Shown: positions 1 to 8,779 of the stretch, piece after piece
Layout of the letters: each line of letters starts with the position of its first letter
Position numbering within the stretch: position 1 is the first letter of the stretch
Assembly: GCA_041394985.1 (NCBI GenBank)
Contig: JAWLBI010000001.1
Coordinates: forward strand, 1,240,001 to 1,304,000
Direction: 5' to 3'
Length of the DNA: 64,000 bases
Origin: JAGLON01 sp041394985
Lineage (GTDB): Bacteria > Zixibacteria > MSB-5A5 > GN15 > JAAZOE01
Program-made: the position numbers and the translations under genes
Notes under the pieces: generated by a model
The model's database searches: none
What the model was told of the DNA's origin: nothing
What the model saw: only the letters and a program-made list of their open reading frames with translations

Positions 1-377
1 GTTATCAGGCTCTGTCGGTGACGGCCGCCTATGGCTATGTCCACGGCGATTATATCCCGCTCAACCGGTATTTCTTCATCGGCGGACTGGGGACGATGTA
101 TGGGTATCGGCATAAAGAATTCATGGGCCGGGAATATATGCTGGCAAGTGCCGAATACCGGTTCCGTTTACCTCGCACCGGGGTGTCGCCGTTTTTACAC
201 TGGGATGGCGGTAGGATTGCGGCCGATCGCCTGGGCAGCGAAAACGGGTGGAAAAGTTCCATTAGCGCCGGTGTCGATATCGATGACAATTTCAGGATCT
301 TTATCTCCCAGCGGTTAGATATGAAGGATAAGGACCCCGTCATCTATGCAAGATTCACGGCCAATTTGTTCAATTAA
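1..377 (+). CDS. C-terminal end of an Omp85/BamA-like outer membrane barrel protein (partial)
   Basis: The reading frame is open at the left edge (first full codon at base 3) and stops at 375-377, so only about 124 C-terminal residues are visible. The sequence has alternating beta-strand character, a GGLGTMYGYR motif and ends in Phe-Asn. The GYR-type motif and the aromatic near-terminal residue fit the last strands of an Omp85/surface-antigen (D15) barrel, which inserts or translocates proteins at the outer membrane. That family assignment is inference from a short tail. The next gene starts three bases after the stop, so the two are probably co-transcribed. A GTG exists at base 18, but the frame extends further left and the true start is outside the window. 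Confidence 0.6.
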   Translation, partial: YQALSVTAAYGYVHGDYIPLNRYFFIGGLGTMYGYRHKEFMGREYMLASAEYRFRLPRTGVSPFLHWDGGRIAADRLGSENGWKSSISAGVDIDDNFRIFISQRLDMKDKDPVIYARFTANLFN

Positions 378-380
378 CGG

Positions 381-1070
381 ATGATCTCTCATCAATATAA
401 ATGTCTGGTACTTCGGTGTGCACTGGCGGCGTGTCTGGTCTGGTGCATACCGGGTACCGATTGTCGCGCCGATGATGCGGCGATCGATTTCGATTATGAT
501 ATCTTTATCCAGCGGGACACGCTGACCGTCTGGCTTGATGTCACGCCGGTCCTGACGCAGGCTTTACTGGAAGACCTGCTGGCCGGATTGCAGATTCGGA
601 TCGACGTTCGGTATAAGGCGGAATATCCGCCCGATCCGATTTTCGCCGAAACGATTCAGGAGCGCCAGCGGTCTGTCTTTTTGCGCCGGGATGTAACCGG
701 CGATTTTTATGAATTAATCGAAGTAAACGGATTTCAGGACACGGTTTTATTTTCCTCGCAACTCGATATGGCAGATTATCTTACCGACTCGCTCGAATTA
801 CAGTTATTGCCGATTTCGCGGGTCGAGGATGACCGGAAGATGCGCCTGAAATTGGAAATTAATTCCAAGTCAATGATTTATAAGAATTTATCAAAAGACC
901 TCCGGTCTCAGGTGCAATCATCCGAAGACGAAGATGAGGCCGGCGGGCAGGCCGTCAATACCGTTTTTTCGTATTTCCTCGATGTCATCGGATTTGGGGA
1001 GCGAAAATATCAAATTAGGACCCCCGGTTTTAAAATTTCCAGCCTCGATTCATATCCTCGCCAAGACTAA
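381..1070 (+). CDS. Secreted protein, DUF4390-like
   Basis: 229 residues. It starts with an N-terminal hydrophobic stretch (about residues 10-30, CALAACLVWCIPG) that looks like a signal peptide. The remainder is a beta-rich domain with a run of charged residues and a short acidic stretch near residue 180 (SSEDEDEAGG). The opening of the mature part (FIQRDTLTVWLDVTP) and the length resemble DUF4390 proteins, periplasmic proteins of unknown function often encoded beside sensor kinases. The resemblance is from memory and unconfirmed. The gene begins 3 bp after the Omp85-like gene and lies 63 bp before a histidine kinase, so an operon Omp85-DUF4390-kinase is likely. Confidence 0.6.
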   Translation: MISHQYKCLVLRCALAACLVWCIPGTDCRADDAAIDFDYDIFIQRDTLTVWLDVTPVLTQALLEDLLAGLQIRIDVRYKAEYPPDPIFAETIQERQRSVFLRRDVTGDFYELIEVNGFQDTVLFSSQLDMADYLTDSLELQLLPISRVEDDRKMRLKLEINSKSMIYKNLSKDLRSQVQSSEDEDEAGGQAVNTVFSYFLDVIGFGERKYQIRTPGFKISSLDSYPRQD

Positions 1071-1133
1071 GCTTTTTTCGCCTAAGTGCCGATACATTGT
1101 ATGTTTAGAGCACAACAATAAGGTGGAGAGTAT

Positions 1134-2915
1134 ATGTCTAACGCTGCCGATGACAAGACGGAAAAACTTACTATGCCGGATCATGCACATGACAGTGGGG
1201 AGCTAGGGATATCAACCGACCGAATTGAAGTTGGAAATGTATTGGCTGAAATGGAGAAGACGCTCAACGATATCGTGAGCGACAATCCACGCATCAGTGA
1301 AGACACCGACCCGGGCAATATGCGCCTTGACGACCTCAAGGCAGTCCTGGAAATTTCACTCGCGATCAATTCGTCATTCATCCTGGAGGATATGCTTCAG
1401 GTGGTGATGGAAAAAGCGGTGGAGTTTTTATCGGCCGAGCGCGGATTTATCATGCTGCTCGACAATTCCGGAAAGCTTCAGTTCAAAACCGCGCACAACA
1501 TCCGCAAGGAAGAGACGCGCGAAGCACACTTTAAGATATCGAATTCAATAGCCAACCGCGTCGCGCAGACGGGCAAGTCCGTGTACACATCGGATGCGCA
1601 GGAAGACGAGCGGTACGCCAACCAGAAATCGGTTGTCGAGCTGCATCTTCGGTCCATCATGTGCGTGCCGTTGAAAATCAAGAATGTCGTTATCGGCATC
1701 ATTTATCTCGATAACTCATCGCAGGCCAAGCTGTTTTTGAAGTCCGACCTGTATTTATTCGAATTGTTCGCGCAGCAGGCGGCCATTGCGATTCACAACG
1801 CTCAGTTGTACAACCGCCTGAGTTGTCTCAAGCGATACAATGAAGATATCATCGAGCAATCACCGGTCGGTATTATCGTTATCGATTCCGATTACAATCT
1901 GGTGACGATAAACGATGCGAGTTTGAAGATCTTCCAGGTCAACAAGGGACAGATATCCGCTTCGGGTAACGAGGATAAGCAAGGACGTTTCATCGACATC
2001 ATTCCCGATGCCGAATATGATCGCTGGCGCAAGATGATCGAGCCGGTGCTGTCGGGACTCGGCGATTTCGAAGAAGACCGCTATTTCCACAATACCGGAT
2101 ATGAAGAGAAAGTCCTGTCGATAAAAATATCGTTAACCAATTCATTGCCCAATAAGAGTACCGGTGCGATCCTCGTTATCGAGGATATCACCGAGAAGGT
2201 CATCCTCGAGAAGTACGTGATTCTGTCCGAGAAACTGGTTGCCAAGGGCGAAATGGCGGCCTCGATCGGACACGAATTGAACAACTTCCTGACGATTATC
2301 TCGAACAACGCCGAGTTGATGCAGATCAATATCGAGCGTCAGCACTATGACAAGGTCGAACACAACACGAAGATGGTGGTCGAGAACATCCAGAAGATCA
2401 AGCGGTTCACCGACGGCCTGATGGATTTCTCGAAGCTCGAAACCGAAATGGTGAGCTACAATATCCGGCACCTGCTGGAAAACCTCTTGTTTACGATCAA
2501 ACCGCAGCGCAAGTTCGCGGATATCGACCTGTCGCTGCATTGTGCGCCGCATCTGCCTGAGGTGAAATTGGATGTCGGCCAGATTCAGCAGGTCCTGTTG
2601 AATTTCCTCAACAATGCGGTCGATGCGCTCAAGGAGGCCGAGGAACCGTTTATAAAGATGAACTGCACGATCGACGAGCAGAACAAGCTCGTGGTTATCA
2701 GTGTCGAGGATAACGGTTGCGGTATGCCGGAACACGTCAAGGAGAAGATCTTCGAGGCGCGGTTCACGACCAAGGAAGACGGGCATGGATTGGGATTGTC
2801 CAATTCCTACAAAATAATTCGAAATCACGGCGGAGATATTAAAGTCGATTCGACAGCCGGTGAGGGAACCGTATTCTCGGTTTATCTGCCGTACGATTCC
2901 GGCAACACCGATTAA
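1134..2915 (+). CDS. GAF-PAS sensor histidine kinase
   Basis: 593 residues with no membrane segment, so cytoplasmic. A GAF domain spans about residues 62-228 (FLSAERGFIMLL, CVPLKIKNVVIGIIYLD). A PAS domain follows at about 230-355. The dimerisation/phosphoacceptor helix carries His380 in GHELNNFL. The HATPase_c domain has the N box (NFLNNAVDAL), G1 (DNGCGMP) and G2 (GHGLGLSN). The ATG at 1134 is preceded by AAGGTGGAG at good spacing. There is no receiver domain, and no separate response regulator lies next to it; the next gene is a Ser/Thr kinase starting four bases after this stop. That suggests coupled expression and possibly crosstalk between His and Ser/Thr phosphorylation, which is inference. 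Confidence 0.93.
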   Translation: MSNAADDKTEKLTMPDHAHDSGELGISTDRIEVGNVLAEMEKTLNDIVSDNPRISEDTDPGNMRLDDLKAVLEISLAINSSFILEDMLQVVMEKAVEFLSAERGFIMLLDNSGKLQFKTAHNIRKEETREAHFKISNSIANRVAQTGKSVYTSDAQEDERYANQKSVVELHLRSIMCVPLKIKNVVIGIIYLDNSSQAKLFLKSDLYLFELFAQQAAIAIHNAQLYNRLSCLKRYNEDIIEQSPVGIIVIDSDYNLVTINDASLKIFQVNKGQISASGNEDKQGRFIDIIPDAEYDRWRKMIEPVLSGLGDFEEDRYFHNTGYEEKVLSIKISLTNSLPNKSTGAILVIEDITEKVILEKYVILSEKLVAKGEMAASIGHELNNFLTIISNNAELMQINIERQHYDKVEHNTKMVVENIQKIKRFTDGLMDFSKLETEMVSYNIRHLLENLLFTIKPQRKFADIDLSLHCAPHLPEVKLDVGQIQQVLLNFLNNAVDALKEAEEPFIKMNCTIDEQNKLVVISVEDNGCGMPEHVKEKIFEARFTTKEDGHGLGLSNSYKIIRNHGGDIKVDSTAGEGTVFSVYLPYDSGNTD

Positions 2916-2919
2916 ACAG

Positions 2920-5900
2920 ATGACGGACAACCGGAAATATACATTTCCTCAAGACATGACCGTTCAGAGGAAACTCGGCGAGGGAGGGACGGCTGAGGTT
3001 TTCCTCGTGGCGCGGTCAGGTACGGCCAGGCCTCAGGCGGTCAAGGTATTCTTAGAAAAAGATGTCGATGCCCTCGTTGAGCGCGAATGGGCGGTATCCG
3101 GGAATATGTCATTTCCCGGCCTCGTGCGGACCTACGAAATCGGTCGAACACAGTGCGGGGCACATTATATCACGATGGAATATTGTCCCGGTGCGACGCT
3201 GGATTTGCTGGCCGGGAAATTAAGCGAGAAACAACTCCTGTCGGTGTTATCGGCTGTATCCGTTTCGCTCTATGTGCTGCATGCCACCGGTTATGTTCAT
3301 AATGATTTAAAGCCCGAAAATATCTACCTGCCGGAGAGTATTTCACAGGGTGGGATTCCCGAGCAGGATTTGTACTATGTAAAGCTGGCGGATTTCTCGC
3401 TGGCTCGGCGTTATGCCACGACGGAGAATCATTCGGTTACCGGTACGGTCGGCTATATGTCGCCTGAAATGATTCTGCGCGAGACGGTATTGCCGGCATC
3501 TGATTTATTTTCTCTCGGCGTCATGGGCTATTTTCTGGCTTGCGGCAAGATGCCGTTCACATCGGCCGAAAATGATCCGCTGGAAATAAACGCGCAGATA
3601 ACCGAAGGCGAACGCCCGGAACTGTGCGGTCCGGCAGCCGGATATTCACAGACGACCAGAGATATTCTGCATGGGCTCATGGCTATCGATGCCGCCAGGC
3701 GCCCGCAAACCGCATTTCAGTTGCTGGAGATCCTCTCGAAAGCGGGATCACCATATCCGTATCGGCGGGCAGTGAGGCCTCGACACTTGATTTTCAATGG
3801 CGAGATCCTCGATGCGGGAAAATTAAAGGAGCGATTCGGTCCGCGGTCATTTTCCGATGAGCAATTGGCGTTCATAGAAAGGCGGGCGAATTTTCATCCG
3901 GTGGCAGTGCGGACGATTCTCGAGGCGAGCTTCGCCGAGGGGCGATTTGCGCGATTGGATGGATCATGGGGATGGAGTCGCCTGGCGACAAAAGAGCTTC
4001 CCTGGCCGGAAATACTACAGCAGATCAGCCTGCGGTGCATTCGCGGAACATCATATTCATTTAAAAGGCTTTTATTCGCCTTTGCCATTGCTGACAAGGA
4101 ATCATGTCATCAGGCGATTTTGAAGGCATTCGATCCGGATCAGCAGCTCGCACCGCAATGGAATGCCATCCCCGAGAATGAGCGGGGGCCGCTCCTGTAT
4201 TCTTTAAATCTGTTGCTATCGATTCGGACTCGGAGAATTATCGCCTCCCGATTGTGCACGTTGTTCGAACATGATGAATCGCAGGCGCTGCTCATGGGGC
4301 GGCTGATTTATGAAGCCGGGGAATACGAACGGGCGATCGAGCAAATCCTCAAGGCCAAACAGACGACGAATCTGGAATATGCGCGCGATGAAATCGTGAA
4401 TCTTCTCGAATTGGCCGAAAAAGTCGCCGATGATACCGGCATAACGACACTGAAGGCGCGGGTTATCTTTGAGCGAGCGGTCGTCGAGAAGGAAGTCGGT
4501 AATCTGAAGAAGGCCGAAGAGGCATTTCTCAGTGTTGTCGATTTGCTCGCCGGCAACGATTCCACGCAACTGGCCGCCGATGCCTTAAAAAAGCTGGGTG
4601 ATATTTATAAAGACACGAGCGATTATGATTCCGGCATTCGCGTGCTGGAGCAGGCGCGTGAAATGTATCGCCGCCAGGGCAATCAACTCGGCCTGTCGCA
4701 GACGCTGAATAATTTGGGTAATATCTACTGGATTGCCGGCAAGATGGACAGGGTGCTGGAGCACTATGAGAAGGCACTGGCGATTCAGCGGGAATTAAAC
4801 TCCGAGCGGGAGATTGCATCGTCGTTGAGCAATATCGGTTCCGTCCATATTCTCAAAGGGGAGTATGACACCGGTGTGAAGTTTTTGCATGAATCGCTGG
4901 GAATCAAGGAAAAACTCGGTGATAAGGGTGAAATCGCCCGCACCTGGAATAATCTCGGCGTTACCTACTTATTGATGGGTGATGCGTCCGAGGCGATTGC
5001 GGCAACGGAAAAATCATTGGAATTAAACAGCCAAATCGGTAATAAAGTAGAGATTCTTCTCAATTACAGCAATCTTGCCGAGGCGAGCATTCAGGCGGGA
5101 TATTTCACGAATGCCCTGAATCACCTCAAGGAGTCACAGGCGCTGGCGCAGGAACTCGGTGAGTCCGCATATCAGACCGACGTTTCACGGCTCACCGGCA
5201 CGATGCTCCGCCGCATGGGAAATTATGATGCCGCGGAAGCAAAACTCCTTGAAGGACTCGATATAGCCGAGCGCCATGATAACAAGTACAATATGCTGCC
5301 GTGTCTTATCGATCTGGCGAAGCTGCATGAGTCGCTCAAAGATGAAACACAGTATTTGAAATACAGAAAGCGGGCATCCGAGATTGCGGATGAGCTGAAT
5401 GATACGCAGGCAAAATATTACCTGGCTCTTTTGGATTTTCAACATGGTCATAATACGGAGCAGTATACACTGGCGACCAAGTATCTGACCGAGCTGAAGA
5501 CTCCTCGCGACGGTGCCATATTGGCCCTGACCCGTCTCGAGTACATGCTCGATATCGGACAAGTCGATGCCCTGCATGAACTGGCGGATAAGGCCGGACA
5601 GTTTTTCAAAGACGGTATCGAGGATATTGACAGATCCAGATATTTGCTGGCCGTCGGGCGGATGTACATGGATACCGGTGATATGGAAAAGGCAAAGGAT
5701 TATTTAAACCGGGCGACCCATCTGGCCTCTCAGACCAGATTGCTGCCGGAGCAATGGCAGGCATCGTATTATATCTCCGAACTTGCATACATGGCCAAAG
5801 ACTTCGAATCATCATTCAAACATGCACGCACGACGATTACGATATTGAAATCCATTGCCGCGAACGTAAAGGATACCGAAAAGATGCAGCGACTCTATTC

Positions 5901-5988
5901 CGATAAACGGATTATCAGTCTGCTGGGGAGAATAAAATCGTTGCAGGCGGTTTTAGGCAAAAAAGAAGGGACTACCATTGCGGGGTAG
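2920..5988 (+). CDS. Ser/Thr protein kinase with C-terminal TPR array
   Basis: 1022 residues from the ATG at 2920; the frame is open further upstream to 2860 but that would overlap the preceding kinase gene. The kinase domain occupies about residues 10-285: glycine loop LGEGGTAEVF, VAIK-type Lys42 in AVKVF, catalytic loop HNDLKPEN (Asp129), DFS in place of DFG, and an activation segment ending in GYMSPE. HND instead of HRD makes it a non-RD kinase, so activation-loop phosphorylation may not be required. From about residue 470 onward there are many TPR repeats (LNNLGNIYWIAGKMD, WNNLGVTYLLMGD), a protein-protein interaction scaffold. Translation is linked to the upstream histidine kinase (4-bp gap). 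A strong hairpin overlaps the stop codon. Confidence 0.9.
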   Translation: MTDNRKYTFPQDMTVQRKLGEGGTAEVFLVARSGTARPQAVKVFLEKDVDALVEREWAVSGNMSFPGLVRTYEIGRTQCGAHYITMEYCPGATLDLLAGKLSEKQLLSVLSAVSVSLYVLHATGYVHNDLKPENIYLPESISQGGIPEQDLYYVKLADFSLARRYATTENHSVTGTVGYMSPEMILRETVLPASDLFSLGVMGYFLACGKMPFTSAENDPLEINAQITEGERPELCGPAAGYSQTTRDILHGLMAIDAARRPQTAFQLLEILSKAGSPYPYRRAVRPRHLIFNGEILDAGKLKERFGPRSFSDEQLAFIERRANFHPVAVRTILEASFAEGRFARLDGSWGWSRLATKELPWPEILQQISLRCIRGTSYSFKRLLFAFAIADKESCHQAILKAFDPDQQLAPQWNAIPENERGPLLYSLNLLLSIRTRRIIASRLCTLFEHDESQALLMGRLIYEAGEYERAIEQILKAKQTTNLEYARDEIVNLLELAEKVADDTGITTLKARVIFERAVVEKEVGNLKKAEEAFLSVVDLLAGNDSTQLAADALKKLGDIYKDTSDYDSGIRVLEQAREMYRRQGNQLGLSQTLNNLGNIYWIAGKMDRVLEHYEKALAIQRELNSEREIASSLSNIGSVHILKGEYDTGVKFLHESLGIKEKLGDKGEIARTWNNLGVTYLLMGDASEAIAATEKSLELNSQIGNKVEILLNYSNLAEASIQAGYFTNALNHLKESQALAQELGESAYQTDVSRLTGTMLRRMGNYDAAEAKLLEGLDIAERHDNKYNMLPCLIDLAKLHESLKDETQYLKYRKRASEIADELNDTQAKYYLALLDFQHGHNTEQYTLATKYLTELKTPRDGAILALTRLEYMLDIGQVDALHELADKAGQFFKDGIEDIDRSRYLLAVGRMYMDTGDMEKAKDYLNRATHLASQTRLLPEQWQASYYISELAYMAKDFESSFKHARTTITILKSIAANVKDTEKMQRLYSDKRIISLLGRIKSLQAVLGKKEGTTIAG

Positions 5989-5992
5989 TCCC
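5968..5992 (+). terminator. Hairpin overlapping the TPR-kinase stop codon
   Basis: A 9-bp perfect stem GGGACTACC / GGTAGTCCC with a 7-base loop includes the TAG stop at 5986-5988. No T-run follows directly, so it is more likely an mRNA 3'-stabilising hairpin, or the first of two tandem structures, than a complete intrinsic terminator. Confidence 0.5.
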
Positions 5993-6017
5993 TGAATCGA
6001 TACAATGAAACAGAATT

Positions 6018-6048
6018 GGCGGCTGTTAAGTCGCCTTTTCTATTTTAT
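6018..6048 (+). terminator. Rho-independent terminator-like hairpin
   Basis: A short GGCGG / TCGCC stem (one G-U pair) with an 8-base loop is followed by TTTTCTATTTTA. It lies just after the TPR-kinase gene and would stop plus-strand transcription before the convergent micro-ORF region. Confidence 0.5.
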
Positions 6049-6116
6049 TGTCCGCCCATGCTCATTTGACCGGGAGCAATCTTCTCCTCGAGTACTTCGA
6101 TGGTCAGTTCGTACAT
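6045..6116 (-). CDS. 23-residue micro-ORF, candidate exported/modified peptide precursor
   Basis: The ATG (6114-6116 on the minus strand) is preceded by TAGGAGGTGAAGCT, a full-strength Shine-Dalgarno at ideal distance, and the frame ends in TAA at 6045-6047. The peptide begins MYELTIEV, has an acidic LEEKIAPG motif at residues 9-16 and ends in Met-Gly-Gly-Gln. A near-consensus promoter lies about 175 bp upstream. Its neighbour, starting 288 bp upstream on the same strand, is a PqqD-like/M50/HlyD fusion of a type known near ribosomally made peptides. It resembles a leader-core peptide in layout, but it contains no Cys, Ser/Thr cluster or double-Gly leader cleavage site that would name a class. 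Function is inference; the translation signals are seen directly. Confidence 0.6.
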   Translation of the reverse strand: MYELTIEVLEEKIAPGQMSMGGQ

Positions 6117-6291
6117 AGCTTCACCTCCTAAGTAGTAGATCAGCAATATGGGCTATCTCTCGGATTTCTCCGAAAGTCTTTATAAGCAAACAGAAAAAGA
6201 GCGCAGTATTAGAAAAGTAAACTCGCGGTGCACGTCCTATGCATCTAATCCTACGTCCATGTCCCGACTTGTTACACGTTCGGTTGATATT

Positions 6292-6319
6292 AGTATAGTC
6301 AAATTAAAGAATTTGTCAA
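6292..6319 (-). promoter_or_regulatory. Sigma70-type promoter for the micro-ORF
   Basis: On the minus strand TTGACA (6314-6319) and TATACT (6292-6297) are separated by 16 bases. Transcription would begin near 6285 and give a leader of roughly 170 nt before the micro-ORF, containing a small TCGGA-GAAA-TCCGA hairpin near 6160-6175. Confidence 0.65.
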
Positions 6320-6403
6320 GTAATTGAAGATATAATTTTCAGCGGGTTAGTAGTTTTAATTTGATATGCGATTGAGTTTCAATAGGTTAAAAAATATTGC
6401 CAT

Positions 6404-8728
6404 TTACCACCATGACCAGAATTCTACGCGAATATATGCCTTAATCCGGTTAAATATGATATTGAATAGCGACGCATCCCCGCATGATATCTTCGCATAG
6501 CCGCTCATCCCATCCTTGAGCAGGCGATCCGTATTATCCAGAACGGCATACACCGGGAATCGGGCTCGATTGTCCCCGAACCGGGCGACTGCCGCCGAAC
6601 CGGAAATCTGGGTTACCTGCCCGGAGAATATGCGGGCGGCATATGTTCTAACCTTGACATTGACCTGCGCATCCTCGGTAACATACTCCAGAAAATTATC
6701 CATGATCGGGATGGCTACCTCGACCTTGCTCATGTCGGCTATCTTGAGCAGAAGATTGTCGCGGTAATAGGCGACCACTTGCCCGCCGATAGGGGATACG
6801 ATGGCCTGCGCATCCTGCTGCTCCAGCAGATAATCCACCCGTGCCTGTTGATTGGCGATTTGCGATTCGAGGACATCGATCTCTTCCGGCTTCGGAGGCG
6901 CCTTGACGAGTCTCAGGCGAGCGCGGGCCTCTTCGAGAAGCGATTGGGCCAGAGCCAGATCCGATTCGGATTTTTCCAGTTCCTGCTTGGATATGAGTTT
7001 TTTCTCATACAATGATTTATTGCGGTCGATATCCTTTTGCAGCTGCTCGACGCTCGAGCGAGCGGCGTTGACGGCCGCAGTGGCAGTCTCGACCTCTTCC
7101 GGTTTCGGCGGGGCCTTGGCGAGGGCGATTTGATTTTTCAGCCGCCGCAATTCCGCATAGGCGCCGTCGAGACCCGTCGATACCTGACTGGATACGATTG
7201 TCGCCAGCGTATCGCCGGCCTTGACCATATCGCCTTCTTTGACCAGCGGAATGAGCTTCAGGACGGCCAGGTCGCCGGTTGAGAGGAGGATGTGTTCGGA
7301 GCTGAACTCTCGGGATTTGCCGCCTTTGCGCAGGGTTAACTCCAGCCGCGCCTGCTCGGCCAGATGATAGATATTGTATTCCGCATACGGAGAGATAACG
7401 ACATCGCCGCCCACCTGATGAGGCATAGGGATGAAAAACAGAAGCACGACGGCTCCGATTAAAACAATGCCCCAGATAATCAGGTTGCGCGGTTTGGTTG
7501 CCATTGCTCTCAATACCTCTCGACTCAGGATAAATTTCACGGCCGTGACAACGGGTGTCTTGAAAATAAGGACGAGGATTGCCAAAAACAAGACAAATCC
7601 GAATCCGCCCAGATAGGTAATCAGGAAATCATAGAGGATGGTGGCCATGTACACGATCAGGAAGATGGAATAGAATCCTGCGAAAATCGTATAGACAAAG
7701 AAGATGCGCTTCTCGCGGCCGGTCGCACGCGGTGATTCGACGTCGAGGCTGATGGCTTTGCGGACCAGATACGACATATAACCGAAAGCCCGGCTGCGGA
7801 GATTGGGAATATTGGTTATTTCCGACAGCAGATAGTAGCCGTCCAGCTTGATGAGCGGGTTGACATTGATGAGCAGCATCACGAAGCAGACATTCGACAC
7901 CAGCCAGAAGAAATCATTGATTCCAGTACCGATGACGGTTACACGCCAGCCGAATACCGCCGTTGCGAACAGGACCATCTGGAAGAACAGGCCCGCCCAA
8001 ATAACCGCCAGTCGCTGCGATTTATGCTTAAACAGCCATGAATCGGACAGGTTCGAATAGAAACAGATCTGGAAATACAGGAGTAAAAATCCCATCTCGC
8101 GCACCTGCCCGCCGAAGTGGCGACAGGTCATCGCATGAGCGAATTCGTGGATGATGATGATGACGGCCATCGAAAGGAAAATCGTCACGATCGAGGTCAC
8201 ATTGAACAGGTCGCCGAGGGTGAAGCGGAAATCGTGAAAATTCAGTGAATATGCAAAAAATCCCGCCAAAATATAGATAATCATAAGCGCGACTGCCCAG
8301 GGCTGAAAGAGGAAGAACAGCGGTTTATTCAGTTTGTCCAGCAGCGGATCGGGATTGAAGGCCTTGAGTTTGACGAACAGGATGCGAGAGAACAGCGATT
8401 CTTTGGTCTGGCTTTTGTAGCGCGATGCGGAAGTTTCGTATTCGGCTCGGGCGCCCTCGAAGAAATACAGCGAATCTATCTTTTCGGCAAATTTCGCGAC
8501 CGCCTCAACCGGGACATTAAGGTTGAACTTCTCCTGAAAGCGCCGTGCGACATCATCATATGATGAATGACCGTCGAATTGTGAGATGAGATAATATTCC
8601 GGTTCGCGGACGCGGAAAAACTTGAAGGTGATGGGATCCTTGAGCATGAAAAAGATCTGGCCGTCGACTTCCTGCTGCGACACGACCAGATCGTCTCGGA
8701 GTTTGTGATGCTGTTCGTCCTGAACCAT
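6404..8728 (-). CDS. PqqD-like / M50 site-2 protease / HlyD fusion membrane protein
   Basis: 774 residues in three parts. Residues about 10-95 resemble a PqqD/RRE-type peptide-binding winged helix. Residues about 140-430 form a multi-spanning M50 (site-2 protease) domain with the zinc motif HEFAH (His194, Glu195, His198) and a second-site NPLIKLDGYY. Residues about 480-774 form a HlyD/biotinyl-lipoyl adaptor with a long coiled coil (two copies of an APPKPEE-containing helix). This architecture matches the family annotated as peptide zinc metalloprotease/YydH-like exporters, associated with ribosomally made peptides. It probably binds, cuts and/or hands a small peptide across the inner membrane. 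It lies 51 bp downstream of the 270-residue membrane protein gene (same operon) and upstream of the micro-ORF at 6045-6116. Confidence 0.82.
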   Translation of the reverse strand: MVQDEQHHKLRDDLVVSQQEVDGQIFFMLKDPITFKFFRVREPEYYLISQFDGHSSYDDVARRFQEKFNLNVPVEAVAKFAEKIDSLYFFEGARAEYETSASRYKSQTKESLFSRILFVKLKAFNPDPLLDKLNKPLFFLFQPWAVALMIIYILAGFFAYSLNFHDFRFTLGDLFNVTSIVTIFLSMAVIIIIHEFAHAMTCRHFGGQVREMGFLLLYFQICFYSNLSDSWLFKHKSQRLAVIWAGLFFQMVLFATAVFGWRVTVIGTGINDFFWLVSNVCFVMLLINVNPLIKLDGYYLLSEITNIPNLRSRAFGYMSYLVRKAISLDVESPRATGREKRIFFVYTIFAGFYSIFLIVYMATILYDFLITYLGGFGFVLFLAILVLIFKTPVVTAVKFILSREVLRAMATKPRNLIIWGIVLIGAVVLLFFIPMPHQVGGDVVISPYAEYNIYHLAEQARLELTLRKGGKSREFSSEHILLSTGDLAVLKLIPLVKEGDMVKAGDTLATIVSSQVSTGLDGAYAELRRLKNQIALAKAPPKPEEVETATAAVNAARSSVEQLQKDIDRNKSLYEKKLISKQELEKSESDLALAQSLLEEARARLRLVKAPPKPEEIDVLESQIANQQARVDYLLEQQDAQAIVSPIGGQVVAYYRDNLLLKIADMSKVEVAIPIMDNFLEYVTEDAQVNVKVRTYAARIFSGQVTQISGSAAVARFGDNRARFPVYAVLDNTDRLLKDGMSGYAKISCGDASLFNIIFNRIKAYIRVEFWSWW

Positions 8729-8779
8729 GGGCGCAATATACGATATTTACGCCGATGCGAAAACAGGAAAGAGGCTCGA

